64,000 bases of DNA from contig NHNW01000033.1 of NCBI GenBank assembly GCA_002786025.1, positions 124,001 to 188,000 on the forward strand, given 5' to 3'. The DNA comes from Zasmidium citrigriseum. Taxonomy: Eukaryota > Ascomycota > Dothideomycetes > Mycosphaerellales > Mycosphaerellaceae. Positions 1 through 11,166 of this stretch are shown piece by piece. Every line of letters begins with the position of its first letter. The first letter of the stretch is position 1. The position numbers and the translations under genes are program-made. Under the pieces are notes generated by a model. That model was given only the letters and a program-made list of their open reading frames with translations. It searched no databases and was not told the origin of the DNA.

Positions 1-236
1 TAAGATAGCAAGCCAGGGAGACGAAGAGAGTCTTGTCCGTGGATTGGAAAAGAAGATCGAGTTTCGAATGCGTCTCTCCCTCATTCAGTGTTTGCCGTTC
101 TCCCGACCCTTCCTACGCAACAATGTCCACACTCAAATTCTGCGGCCATATCGCCTGATCGACCCATTCCACACCGTGTCCATCTCAAGTCGTCCTCCTA
201 TGCCGTTCGCGTTCTGCTCGAGATTTTCCTGACCTG

Positions 237-1919
237 TCAATTAGTGTCCTTCTTTTCCTTCTCCTTTTCGCTCTTGCTACTCTGCTCAGCCTGCTGAATC
301 ACTTCCTTTCCCACCCCGAGCTTTTCGAGAGCGCGCTTGAACTTTTTGCTCTCGATAAAATCTGTGTTGAGCTTCTCGTTTTGATCTTCCAACGCTCTTT
401 TCTGATTTTCTAACTTTCTGTTCTTCTTCTGCTCATCGGCAAGGCTGTCGAAGTCTTCTGGGGATGTGCCTCTCAACTCCATGGTCTTCCTGAGGTCATC
501 TAGCTCCCTTTTCAGCTGGTGGTTCTCCTGTCTGAGCACGGAGTCGGCTTGTTTTTGCTGCTGTTCGAAGGTCTGTTCACGCTGCTTCCCCTTGACATCA
601 ATCTCTGCCTTGAAAGCAGCTATCTTCTTCGTGCGATCTTCCTCAGACAAAGAGTTAGGAAGCATGGCCAACTTGTTCAGAGAGGACCGATCGTCCAGCC
701 CAGCGTTCATTGCTTCTTGGATTATGGGACGTGCTTCCCACTTGGTGTCGTCGGATGACTGGCAAACCCAGCGGTCTCGGAACTCTTCAATGATTCGCTC
801 CCAGTGGTTGACGGCATCTTTGTCGTCCTGATCAGAAACTGTGAAAAGCTCCTTCAGCTTCGCAAGATCTCTTTTGCAGCGGTCTCCAATGCCTCCCCAG
901 TCCTTCTCGTCTACCAGCTGAAACAGCTCCGCGTGCATGAGGCTGTTTCTTTTGGCGTATTCGTGGACCATGAAGATTGTTGTGTCTTCATCCCATGTGA
1001 GATCTTTGGCTGCTGATCGGATGAGACTGTGGCATGGTTTTTGATCATCATCCTGTTCTTTCACTTCTTCACGAAGTGTAGCCGCGGTATTTGTCCAAAG
1101 CTCTTGAATCAAAGGCGGGTTGGTGTCCAAGTCCTTCTCACTGATATAGTCACGAAGCTTCTTCAGCCTCTCAGCGAGGTAGTCACCGTACCTACATAGG
1201 ATTTGAAGCCGGTTGTATCGTACAGCGGAAGTGAGAAGATTGTTCAGAGCCGGTATATGACGTGCATCTGGGTGTCCTCTGAACATGAAAGTTTGCAAGC
1301 CTGTCAGCGTCCATTCGGCTTCCTCACGAAGCTCGACCATCTGGCATATTGCATTGAAAGCTCCTGCTATAAGCCATTCGTTTAATAGGAGGCGATCCCA
1401 CTGCGTTCCTTCCCCTGGCACAGGAGGGCTGTGGTATGAGAGGGCCGATGCCAACATACGCGGCAGCTTCTCTCGCTCATCATGGCCCAGCCCGTTCCAG
1501 ATTACAGCTCTCTGCTCAAGAGAATTGATGTATTTGACGACTCCAGACAGATCGGCGGGCAACGGACCATTCAACATCAGCTTTGTGGCAGTCACACTTG
1601 GCGAGATGTCAGGTTCGGCGTCGCTCCATGTTCGAGGACGAGGCGGAAACACGACTGCGTCTGGCTGTACTCCTGCTGTCGTAACGTTAAGTCTTGTTGG
1701 ATCTGTGGTGGTAGAGTCCTCTTCAGGAACGTCGCCGATGGCTGATCCTTCAGCGATGGAACATTTCAGTTGCTCTATAGCCGTCTGCATTAACATCCGT
1801 CGAATCCGCCTTTTTGCGACCGGCGCTTTCAGAAGGATAGCAATTTCATTCATTCTCTGCATAGATTTCCGTACACTCGGCTCTTCCAACGCCATTACAA
1901 GGCCAGCAAGTCCAGCCAT
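237..1919 (-). CDS. Hypothetical protein with C-terminal coiled coil
   Basis: A single uninterrupted frame of 560 codons reading right to left. I use the ATG at 1919; the frame stays open five codons further upstream but without an ATG. I do not recognise the family. The first ~130 residues are mixed, with an Arg-rich stretch near residue 35. The middle is a helical, Trp-containing region. The last ~140 residues are rich in Glu, Lys and Gln with heptad-like spacing and end in a very charged Lys/Glu tail, so a coiled coil is likely. No signal peptide or membrane segment is visible. It could be a structural or scaffold protein, but no function can be assigned. The frame is long and free of stops, so it is probably a real gene, although an upstream exon cannot be excluded. 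Confidence 0.6.
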   Translation of the reverse strand: MAGLAGLVMALEEPSVRKSMQRMNEIAILLKAPVAKRRIRRMLMQTAIEQLKCSIAEGSAIGDVPEEDSTTTDPTRLNVTTAGVQPDAVVFPPRPRTWSDAEPDISPSVTATKLMLNGPLPADLSGVVKYINSLEQRAVIWNGLGHDEREKLPRMLASALSYHSPPVPGEGTQWDRLLLNEWLIAGAFNAICQMVELREEAEWTLTGLQTFMFRGHPDARHIPALNNLLTSAVRYNRLQILCRYGDYLAERLKKLRDYISEKDLDTNPPLIQELWTNTAATLREEVKEQDDDQKPCHSLIRSAAKDLTWDEDTTIFMVHEYAKRNSLMHAELFQLVDEKDWGGIGDRCKRDLAKLKELFTVSDQDDKDAVNHWERIIEEFRDRWVCQSSDDTKWEARPIIQEAMNAGLDDRSSLNKLAMLPNSLSEEDRTKKIAAFKAEIDVKGKQREQTFEQQQKQADSVLRQENHQLKRELDDLRKTMELRGTSPEDFDSLADEQKKNRKLENQKRALEDQNEKLNTDFIESKKFKRALEKLGVGKEVIQQAEQSSKSEKEKEKKDTN

Positions 1920-2286
1920 TCTCGTTTCGTGCAATTAGCAGTCCCTTCGTGAGTGTCGTCCAAAAGAGAAAAGTCGACAAGAGCAGTATTCGAATCGATG
2001 CACTTTGACATTGAGATATCCAGATCATGACCTTGGAGCACTGACTCACTCTCTTGTATCTCAGCGGAAGGCTGCCGCCGCTTTTGAAGCGGCTAGCTAT
2101 AATAAGAACAGGTCAGCTAGCGCGCTTAACGATCACATGTTATTCGTCCCTTTCGGGACTGGGCTTTGCCATCAGCCTGGGCGGCTACAGGATGTGGTAC
2201 ACACCACTCGCTTCTCAAGCCAGCACGTATTTTCGGAAGTCGTGGACAGATCAGCGCAGCGTTTGTTGAATATCTCAAACACGAAC
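1920..2286. other. Intergenic spacer
   Basis: This lies between the start of the coiled-coil gene and the stop of the CoA-transferase gene, both on the minus strand. I see no convincing coding frame, RNA gene or repeat. It presumably holds the promoter of the first gene and the 3' end of the second. Confidence 0.5.
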
Positions 2287-4237
2287 CTAGGCAACGACCT
2301 CGACAGTCAAGTCCTCCGGCCACTTCGCCTGATCCCTCCCATTCCCCCTCGTCCCGACATTATACCTCAACTCCACCGGGTCCTTAAACTGCGCAATGGG
2401 TTTCACGCCCCTGAACTCCACGCCTAGAGCTTTACTCGTCCTGTTCTCGAAGAACTCGTCTTTGAACAGCACGTCTTTGTCATACTTGTCCAGCATGCCC
2501 AACATGACAGGCAGGGTGTAGTGCATGGAGTGGTGGTTTTGGAAGACGGGGTTGTTGTGCCGGGCGAAGAGGTCTTGCCAAACAGGGGCAGGGTCTGGAA
2601 GGATGAATGTTAGTTCTTGTGGATGGGATTTAAGGGGGTTTAAGGGAGACGAACATTCACCGACGGAGTTTACGAGCCATTGGGAGTAGTAGTTCAGGGA
2701 GACGTTTATCCCGTAGGAACCTCCCTTTTCTCCGCGGTTGATGAGGGCGTGCAGGATTGCGGAGGAGCCGGTTATGCCTGTGCAGTAGTCGGAGTTGGGG
2801 AAGATTGGGGTCTAAACCATCAATGTCAGCAGGGCTGAGGGTGTTTGGGACGGGGGAGGATAGACATACGACGGCAGCATCATGACCCATTGCTTTCCCA
2901 TACGCCAGCGAGACGCCACAACACGCATCACTGATCTGTTGCCATCCACTGCGATGCTGCCAGGGTCCGTGCCAGCCGTAACAGTTTTCTTTGACGTGGA
3001 TGATGCCCCTGTCGCGATTCTTCACCAGATTGAAGATCTCTTCGCGGGAGAGGCCGTATTTTTTCATGACTTCGGGACGGTAACCTTCGACTACGATGTC
3101 GGCGTCTTTGATGAGTTCGAGGAGTTTGAGACGGTCTTCTTCGTTTTTGAGATGCAGGTGGGGTGTCCATTTGCCTGGAAGCAGCGTTAGCAGGGAGACC
3201 AAGATCAGGACTGAGGGGCGAAAGAACGTACCCCAATTGAGATCCTGATGCAGAGTTGACATGTCCGTGACGTGAGGAGACGTCACTCGCATCACGCTGG
3301 CGCCCATCTCCGCAAGACATCGAGTGATAGTTGGTGCCGCAATGATCCGAGTGAGATCGACGACTTTCAATCCAGCCAGGGGTCGACTTGGAGAAGACGG
3401 AACAGAGCTGTTCTCAGGCCACCTAGCACAACATCAGCCTTGATCGATTCATCGTAGGAAGAATGATACTCACCAAGCAGCCGGCTGCTTACAACCCCCA
3501 TCCCTCTCCAACTCATACAACCCCACATGCGCATTCGCCTTCCCATGCTCACTCCTCTTAAACTCCTCCGTACTCCAACAAATCGTCCCCGCCTGCCTGT
3601 ACTCCTCATTCATCCTCCGATCCAACTCCCCCGCCTCCCACTTCCCCACAACCCCCTCAAACCTCTTCACCACCTTCTCCCGATCATCCCCCTCCTCCCC
3701 CTCCAAATCCATCCCCAGGGCCGTCAAAGTCGGCTCCGGATTCATACTCCCATGCACATGATAATACCTCCCATCTTTCGTCTTGTAAATGTTCGTCGCG
3801 AGGGCTCGTTGAGGCGTAGCCCCCGCACGATGGAGATCGGTATTTTTGATCCCGATTTTCTCGACCGCGGAGGGGTCCCAGAGATTTGTGATTTCGTCTT
3901 TGCCGCCTATCACCTGTGCCATGAAGGGCGACGTGATGAACAAAGAGGCATGATCTGTGTTAATTGTGACTTCGGAGAGCTTGCATTGGTTGGCGTATTT
4001 GCGGATCCGGAGCACGTTGAGGAGTGAAGCTTCGAAGGCTTTCAATGCGGCGGCGGATTCGGCGAAGCGCCAGTTTATGGGGATGGAGGGGAGGTTGTTG
4101 CCGGTGAAGCGGACGAGTTTGCCGGCTTCGTGGATTTCCTTTGGGAGGGGTGGGAGGAGGGGGTTGTTGAGGATTTCGTTGGTGAAGATTTTTTGGGTTT
4201 CCTTGGGGACGGAGTAGGATTCTTCTATAGAGCCCAT
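2287..4237 (-). CDS. CaiB/BaiF family (class III) CoA-transferase
   Basis: Five exons splice in frame: 4237-3474, 3422-3232, 3174-2870, 2811-2661 and 2594-2287, giving 572 residues. Start is the ATG at 4237. The second half carries the family hallmark near residue 275 (PLAGLKVVDLTRIIAAP), followed by a second block with VVEGYRPEVMKKYGL and the Gly/Ser-rich SDYCTGITGSSAILHAL. The first ~255 residues form the other half seen in fungal two-part members, with an FTGNNLPSIPINWR-like opening. Such enzymes move CoA between acyl-CoA and a free acid, or racemise 2-methylacyl-CoA; the substrate cannot be read from sequence. It is divergent from the AtuA-family gene at 4989, which suggests joint use in catabolism of a branched or terpenoid acid (inference). 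All four introns have GT-AG ends. Confidence 0.88.
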
Positions 4238-4988
4238 GTTCACGGTGGTCTTGATTTTTTCTTATTTGTGGCGCTGGTGTTCTTCGATTCCTTCTTCCGT
4301 TCAAGACGAGCTCGTCAAGATATATCCAACTAGAACCGGGATGAGCTATTGTATTCCCAGGCCTTCGTTCCGAAATTTCCGAGGAATGCTGTTAGAAATC
4401 AATACACTCAAAGCTATGCAGTGAGGATGGAGTCGTAAGATGTACCGGTATGTCGATGCGAATAGAGCAAGATATGTAGTACCATCAGCTCCGATACCGT
4501 ACCCTCTAGTCAACATGGCCCCGCATAAGCAGCAAAGGAGCAATCCACCTCATCCTCGGGCCGCGTGAGCTCCACCTGCAATTCGTATGCTCTAGTCCAA
4601 GTCCGCAGTGAGATGTTTCGATTCTGCTGGGAAGTTCCTAGTCTGACCAGAGGTTGTATAGATGCCGCATAATTCAGCTGTGAAGACTGTTATTGAGGCA
4701 GACTCGACTTCGCCCGAAGAATATCGGCTTTCGTAGTCTCGTACCCGAAGATAATGTCGCTCGCCCTGGTTTCCATATTGAGGTCTTGGTACTTCAAGAG
4801 GGGTCGAGATCTCATCAGCCGAGCAAGAGGATTGACAGGTGACGAATGACTCGCCTTGGAGGAGCGGCTATCAAGTTCCTTTGATCCCGTGAAACATGTA
4901 TATTCAGGCCGTGTGTATCCTTTGTGGCCCACCTCTCTTCGTCGTTGATAGGTGTGTTTGCCGTCGTTGATACAAAACATCCGCAAAG
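4238..4988. promoter_or_regulatory. Shared divergent promoter region (CoA-transferase / AtuA)
   Basis: There are 751 bases between the two start codons, which face away from each other. This is the only upstream space for both genes, so it must hold both promoters. I see no unambiguous TATA box or known operator. A 102-codon minus-strand frame at 4690-4998 overlaps the AtuA start and has no family features, so I treat it as chance. Confidence 0.5.
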
Positions 4989-7025
4989 ATGGGCTCAACG
5001 CAAAGACCAGTCCGAATCGCTAACTGCTCGGGAGCAGTACCAGATCCGGGCTATCACATGTGTAAGTACCCACTCTCGCAAGGTCGACTGGAAGCGGTAA
5101 TTCGAAATGCTGATTCGGCTGGGTGAGAAGACAACCAAGCCAAGTATGGACATGTCGATGTGATCACCGGTGATTATCTTGCCGGTCAGTATTGATGTTA
5201 TTGTATCCCGAGATCGGTGTTGACGACTGTGCCGCAGAGATAAATCTCGGCAACGATGCCGAAGCCATGGCGAAAGGAGAACATCCAGGCTGGTGTCAAA
5301 CGGCCTGGGACGGCATCGAGCAGACTGCCGAGTTGCTCGATGAGAAGCGTATCAAGCTCGTCATCAATGGCGGTGCTCTTAATCCCAAAGGCCTGGCGGA
5401 GAAGACCCATGAGTTGTGCAAATCCAAAGGTCTGAACCTAAAGGTTGGCTGGGTTGAAGGTGATGATTTGATGCACAAGGTCGATGATCTCCTTAAGTCT
5501 GAGGGTACACTTCCCCATCTTGACAAAGAGAATGCTAGCGTCCAGCTCGAGAAGGATACGAAGGTCTTCCTGGAGGGCAACGAGAGGAATAAGATCGTCT
5601 CGGCCAATGCGTACCTGGGTGGTCGGGCTATCCGTCGAGGGCTCGAAGAAGGGGCCGATATCCTCATCTGTGGTCGTGTCTCGGATGCCTCGCCGGTCAT
5701 CGGAAGCGCAAGTTGGTATCATAATTGGGCAGAAGACGACTTCGAGGCCCTGGCAGGAGCCCTGGTAGCCGGCCACCTGATCGAATGCTCGACCTACGTA
5801 ACCGGCGCCAACTTCAGCGGCTTCTTCAAATATGATATCTCGGAACTGCTCAACTTAGGACTGGGCATTGTGGAGGTAGAGTCCAACGGCGACTGCATCG
5901 TGACCAAACACGAAGAACTGAACGGCTTCGTCACGGCGGATACTGTGAAATGTCAGTTCCTCTACGAGCTCCAGGGGAATATCTACCTGAATAGTGACGT
6001 CAAAGCCGACACAACTCATATCTGCATTGAAGATGTCGGCAAGGATCGTGTCAAAGTCTCGGGTACGAAGGGCTATCCACCGCCACCGACGACGAAGTTG
6101 GCGGTGTTTTATAAAGGTGGCTGGCAGTGCGAGCTCTTAGTCAACGCAACCGGGTATGCCACTTCGAAGAAATACGCCCTCCAAGAGGCGCAGATGAAAG
6201 CGAAGCTCAAAGAATGGGGTCTGCTGGAGCGGTTCGATGTGTTGGATTTCCAGTGGGTGGGTCGACCAGAAGCGAATCCTTCTTGTCAGTTGGCGTCGAC
6301 GACGTATTTGAGAATTTTTGCGCAGGCGCAGGAGAGAGAGGTTGTGGGGAAGGTGCTGGGTGCGTGGGCGACGAATTCGATGCAGCATTTTGCTGGTTTG
6401 TGTGTCTTGTGTCAGTGTGGGAGCTTGCAGCTGATGGTTGGCAGGGTTCCATTGCTCACTTGATTTGCGGACGGCGATACCGAAACCGTTTCTGGCTTTC
6501 TATCCGGCCATCATAGATCAGTCTGAGCTCGATGAGGCTGTGAGCATCATTGGCAGTGACAAGGCTGATGTACAGAGATTCCAAGTCGGACCACCCAAGA
6601 AGACAGAGCCCCTAGAGCCGAGAGAAGACTACGAGCCCACCGACCCCGTCAACATCGAGTCCTTCGGCGAAACAGTCATGGCTCCGTTGGGCGACATCGC
6701 CCTTGGTCGCTCCGGCGATAAAGGCGCCAACATCAATTGCGGCCTCTACGTCCACACCGCAGAGGAGTGGGAATGGTTCCGCTCTCTCATGACCAAAGCC
6801 AAGATGCGAGAGATGATGGGCACTGATTGGAAGGACTGGTACCACTTGGAGCGTGTCGAGATGCCGGAGATCAAAGCCGTGCATTTTGTGATTTATGGAC
6901 CTTTGGGCAGAGGTGTGACGAGTTCGAGGTTGTTGGATAGTCTTGGAAAGGGCTTTAGTGAATACATACGGGACGTCCACGTGCCGATACCGAAGAGGTT
7001 TTTGGAGGGTAGGTCGAATCTGTAG
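4989..7025 (+). CDS. AtuA-family protein (acyclic terpene utilisation, DUF1446)
   Basis: Four exons, 4989-5061, 5131-5184, 5238-6395 and 6445-7025, give 621 residues from the ATG at 4989. The opening is the family signature: IANCSGAVPDPGYHM, then a segment ending DVITGDYLAEINLG built by two small introns. Later motifs are KLVINGGALNPKGLA, the Gly-rich YLGGRAIRRGLEEGADILICGRVSDAS (cited by parts), AGFHCSLDLRTAIP across intron 3, and a C-terminal domain with LGRSGDKGANINCGLYV near residue 510. AtuA is needed for growth on citronellol and geraniol in Pseudomonas, but its reaction is unclear. In fungi the substrate is unknown. The divergent CoA-transferase supports a role in acyl-CoA metabolism. 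Length and domain order fit the two-domain family form. Confidence 0.9.
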
Positions 7026-7335
7026 TACAATTCAGCGGAGCCTGCCAAGTAATAACTCACCGGTATTCAAGAGAGAGTGTAGTGCACGTATGAGCACAAG
7101 TGTTTCACATGGCTGAGTTCGTGCGATCTCAGCCTCAGGCTCAAAAAGAATGCCAACGGTGAACGTGATACAAGATCTACCGCAGCGTTTGTCTTTGGGG
7201 ATACCGTGCCACCCCAGGGTTCCATTTCTGTTACGAAGCGGTACAGCTGTTTGACCGGAGGGGTTGATGTTCTGAGGGTCGGCGCACTTCCAGCAAAGAC
7301 TTCTCGACCTTCATTCGAGCTCAAAGTGAGCAAGC
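7026..7335. other. Intergenic spacer
   Basis: Between the AtuA-family gene and the small membrane-protein gene, both on plus. Short frames on both strands here have no family features. I see no other structure. Confidence 0.4.
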
Positions 7336-7989
7336 ATGTACCGACATCAGACATACTCACCAACTCTTCTATGGATACTCTGGGCGATTCATATTCTCCT
7401 TCTCATCATCCAACTCGTCGCTACGTCGATCTGGGTGCTGGAATTCAAAGGTCGTGACGACCATGTACCTGCGTAGGAGTCGAGATGTCGTTTGGAAGTT
7501 GTTCGATGAACTGACATTATATCAGTGGCTACCCTATCGGCCTCTCTCTGGTCTTCATCACCTTCGCGGCAGAGGCTGTTGAGATGGTGCTGTGGTTCCA
7601 TGATCTCCTGGGCCCGCCGCTATATCTCCTAGCGCAGTGTCTCAAGGTCGTGCTCTGGAGCGTTTGGGCACCCCTCTTCATCATCAAGACCCGGTCCATC
7701 CCGCTATACCAGAGCAATTGGTTTCCAGCGTGGCTTCCCACAGTGATACGGATCCTAACTTGGATGTCTGCACCGACGGCGTAAGCATTATCTAGCTGCA
7801 TTGATGGGTCGGTGGCTGACAATGTCTAACAGATTGTCCTTCTATGCCAGTCTCATCGTGGCACTCGTCATCTTCTTCCAGTACAGAAGGACGAGTGGCT
7901 ACGAGAAGGCCCTCGAAGAGGAGAAGGAGCCTCGCCAGCTGAGCAGACCGAGTAGGATCCGCAAAGAGAGGTCATCGAGATACGCATAG
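7336..7989 (+). CDS. Small multi-pass membrane protein, unknown function
   Basis: Three exons, 7336-7472, 7526-7780 and 7833-7989, join into 182 residues. No single exon holds the whole gene. Exon 1 starts at the ATG at 7336 and has a hydrophobic helix (LLWILWAIHILLLIIQLVA). Exon 2 gives two more hydrophobic stretches (GLSLVFITFAAEAV and the segment around LLAQCLKVVLWSVWAPLFI). Exon 3 opens with a fourth (LSFYASLIVALVIFF) followed by a charged cytosolic-type tail rich in Arg, Glu and Ser. The introns are 53 and 52 bases with GT-AG ends, and the phase is kept throughout. The layout resembles small fungal tetra-helix membrane proteins, but I cannot name a family. Confidence 0.7.
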
Positions 7990-8036
7990 AGAGCATATCT
8001 GATCAGCCTTCGGGCCAAGTATACGGATCTTCCTCT

Positions 8037-10076
8037 TCATTTGGCCAGGAAGTTCTGGAAAGCCTTGTTGTCAATTGCGACATTGCCCACGGCTCTCAGC
8101 TTTCTTCGACCCTCTTTCTGCTTCTCAAGCAGCTTTCGGCGTCGACTCACGTCCGCAGCGTGCAATTTCTGGAGGACATCCTTGCGGAATGGCTTGAGAG
8201 TCTCTCGAGCGACGACTCGCTTCCCGGCCACAGCCTGGATGACGACTTCGAACATCTGGCGGTCAACGTGCTCTTTGAACTTGGTCACCCACGCTTTGCC
8301 AATGCGCTCAGCTTCGGAGTAGTGGATGACTCTGGCAACAGCGTCAACCGGAACTTTGTTGACATGCAGCTGGAGCTTAACGATGTTCGCTGGGCGATAG
8401 CCAGCATCTTCGTAGTCAAGCGAAGCGTATCCTTTGGTGGCACCTTTGAGCTTGCCGAAGAAGTCATCGACCAGTCTCTCGAGGGGCAGCAGGTATTTCA
8501 GAATGACCTGAGTAGCGGTGAAGAACGAAATCGTCTCTTGTTGGCCTCTGTTACCCTCACAAAGCTCAATGACTTTGCCCAGGTATTCCTCGGGAGTTGT
8601 GATGGTGGCAGTGACATATGGCTCCTCCAGTGACCTTACGCTCTGGTGAACTTCTTGGCCTTCGGGGAACTTGTTGGGATTGCTGATGATCTCCTCGCTG
8701 CCGTCCCTTTTGACGACCTTGAAAGGAACACTCGGCGGAGTGATGATGATGTTGGCACCGTGCTCTTGACGCAAGCGGTCTTCGAAGACCGAGCAGTGCA
8801 GTGTACCCAGAAAGCCAAGTCGCCAGCCTGCTCCAAGGGCTTCACTGCTCTCTTTGGTGACTGTGACAGATCTATCATTCAGCGTGACCTGATTGATGCT
8901 GTCTTCGAGATGTGCGTAATCGCCTTGGTCTGTAGGGAATGCAGCGACGAACACCATGCTCTTGGGCTCCTCAAAACCAGGCAATGGCTCGACCTTGTCT
9001 CGGCTACCCACTGTAGTGTAGGTGTCGCCGATCTTGGCTTCTTTGCTGCGCTTCATGCCCGGGTTCATGTAAATGTACCCGACCTGTCCAGCACGAAGGC
9101 ATGTCTGTGGTGTCTCAAGAGGGTACATGATCCCAACCTCTCCAACGATGTACTCGATATCCGTCGCGAACGAGACAACACGGTCGCCGGCCTTGACCTT
9201 GCCCTGGAAGATGCGAACCAGTAGAATCACCCCTTTGTAGTTGTCATACCAGGAATCCACTAGCAATATCTTCAAAGGGGCATTCTCATCACCTGTCGGA
9301 GCAGGTATCTGGTCCACAATGACTGGCAGCAGCTTTTCGACGTTCAGGCCAGTCTTCGCTGACACCATGACTGCATTGGTGGAATCGATTTCGAAAGTAT
9401 CGTTGAGCTGATCGAGCACGCGCTTCGTATCGGCGGACGGAAGATCGACTTTGTTCAGAACTGGAACCAAGGTCAAGTCTTGAGCGAAGGCCAGGTAGAA
9501 GTTCGAGACAGTCTGCGCTTGGACGCCTTGCGATGCATCAACAAGGAGCAGAGCTATTGTCCATCAGTATTGACCAATCGCAGTATCATTCTCCAACATA
9601 CCTCCTCCACAGCTGGCATAACTTCTCGAGACTTCTGCCCTGAAGTCCACATGCCCAGGCGTATCTACAAGGTGGAGCAGATAGTCATCGCCTTTGTGAT
9701 TGTATATCATAGAGCATGTCTGCGCCTTCACCGTAATGCCTCGTTCTCTTTCCACATCCAGCTTGTCCAACAGCTGGGCTTTTCCACCGGGCTCGATGGT
9801 TCCCGTGAGCTCAAGCAAGCGATCGCTGAGCGTGCTCTTGCCATGGTCGACGTGCGCGACGATGCAAAAGTTGCGGAATCGTTCGATCGGGATGTTCGAG
9901 ATGCGCTCTTCCAATGGAGTAATAGTTTTCGCAGCACGGAGGCGAGGAGTCGTGCTCAAGAATCGTCCAGCATTGAACAGGTTGCGGGATGTGAAACTTC
10001 CATTATGAAGCTTGAAAGGCCGACAGAGACCCAAGATGCTCTCAGTCGCCAGCAAGCATCGTCGCATCAGGCCCAT
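8037..10076 (-). CDS. GUF1: Mitochondrial translation factor GUF1 / EF4 (LepA)
   Basis: Two exons, 10076-9602 and 9553-8037, separated by a 48-base intron, give 663 residues. This is close to the usual fungal Guf1 length. The first ~45 residues are rich in Arg, Ser and Leu and look like a mitochondrial targeting peptide. The GTPase domain is intact: AHVDHGKS (G1, about 74-81), RGIT (G2), DTPGH (G3, about 138-142) and NKVD (G4, about 193). The LepA-specific C-terminus is present, with [20 protein letters not shown] and the basic end [17 protein letters not shown]. The protein back-translocates or remodels stalled mitochondrial ribosomes. It is divergent from MAD2, 147 bases apart. Confidence 0.95.
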
Positions 10077-10223
10077 TCGATATCATCCTTGATTGAGTGT
10101 CGTTGGTGAAATTATGAGACTTCGAAGGGGCCGAAAGCGGCTTACTAATCGGCTGCCTCGGCAACCAAAGGTAAACAACATCTCACCTCGACGTCCAACG
10201 ACACCAACACCACCACGAACAAG
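10077..10223. promoter_or_regulatory. Compact bidirectional promoter (GUF1 / MAD2)
   Basis: Only 147 bases separate the two divergent start codons, so both promoters and both 5' leaders must share this space. It has several short CAAC/CACC-rich runs just before the MAD2 ATG but no clear TATA element. Confidence 0.5.
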
Positions 10224-11166
10224 ATGCCGATTTCATCGAGAATGCCCGCAGAGAAGCAGTCAGCAGCAGCTGCTGCGCGAAAGCCATCATCATCAACCAC
10301 CAAGAAGACCTCGTCATCAGCGGACAAGAAATCCTCATCCTCGGCGGACAAGGCGCAAACGCACAAGCTCTCGCTCAAGGGCAGCTCGAAACTGGTCACG
10401 GAATTCTTCGAGTACTCGATAAACACGATCCTCTTCCAGCGAGGCGTCTATCCTTCCGAGGACTTCACAGTGTACGAGATGCGATGAAGCCGGACGCGGG
10501 ACGAAGCTAACAGGGGACAGGGTCAAGAAATATGGCCTGAACATGATGGTGTCGCTTGACGACCAGGTCAAAGCGTACATCAAGAAGATCATGAGCCAGC
10601 TCAGCAAGTGGATGCAAAAGTCCAAGATCTCGAAGCTGGTGATTGTGGTCACGAGCAAGGAGACTGGGGAGCATGTCGAGCGGTGGCAATTTGATGTGAG
10701 TCATCTTCCTCGAGAGCTTCACGATCGCGACAATACTGACGTGATCCAGGTCAACATCTTCAACGACGACAGCAAGAAGAAGCGCGGCAGCGCATCCGGA
10801 GATAAGGAAAACTCTGCTCCTGAGTCCGACGCCCAAGCGAAACCAGAATCCGAGAAGCAGGAGGCAGAGATTCAATCGGAAATCCAGGCACTGTTCCGGC
10901 AAATCACGGCCTCCGTGACTTTCCTCCCGATGCTCGATGGCAATCACACTTTCAATGTGCTTGTATACGCCGACGCCGACAGCGAAGTGCCACTAGAGTG
11001 GGGCGACAGTGACGCAAAGGAGGTCAAGAACGCAGAGAAGGTCCAGCTGAGGAGCTTCTCGACCAACTCGCATCGTATCGACACGGTGGTTCAGTACAGG
11101 TGAGTTGATCGAACGAACATTTGCTTGAAGATCTAGACTGACATGATGAACAGATTGGCAGAGTGA
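10224..11166 (+). CDS. MAD2: Spindle checkpoint protein MAD2 (HORMA domain)
   Basis: Four exons, 10224-10471, 10521-10695, 10750-11099 and 11154-11166, give 261 residues. Clear Mad2 landmarks are [18 protein letters not shown] (about 60-77), [23 protein letters not shown]-type [31 protein letters not shown] and the closing [17 protein letters not shown]. Mad2 binds Cdc20 and Mad1 at unattached kinetochores and blocks anaphase. Two features differ from the usual ~200-residue protein. There is a Ser/Lys/Ala-rich N-terminal extension of about 45 residues, and a polar insertion of about 30 residues (around 145-180) with a KEN triplet (DKENSAP). The last exon encodes only four residues and the stop (RLAE with the split Arg). 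Confidence 0.94.

Noticed and set aside
1285..1938. 217-codon plus-strand open frame
   Set aside because: Antisense to the 560-codon minus-strand gene, with no family features.
4690..4998. 102-codon minus-strand frame in the divergent promoter
   Set aside because: It overlaps the AtuA start codon and has no recognisable domain. The spliced AtuA model is far better supported.
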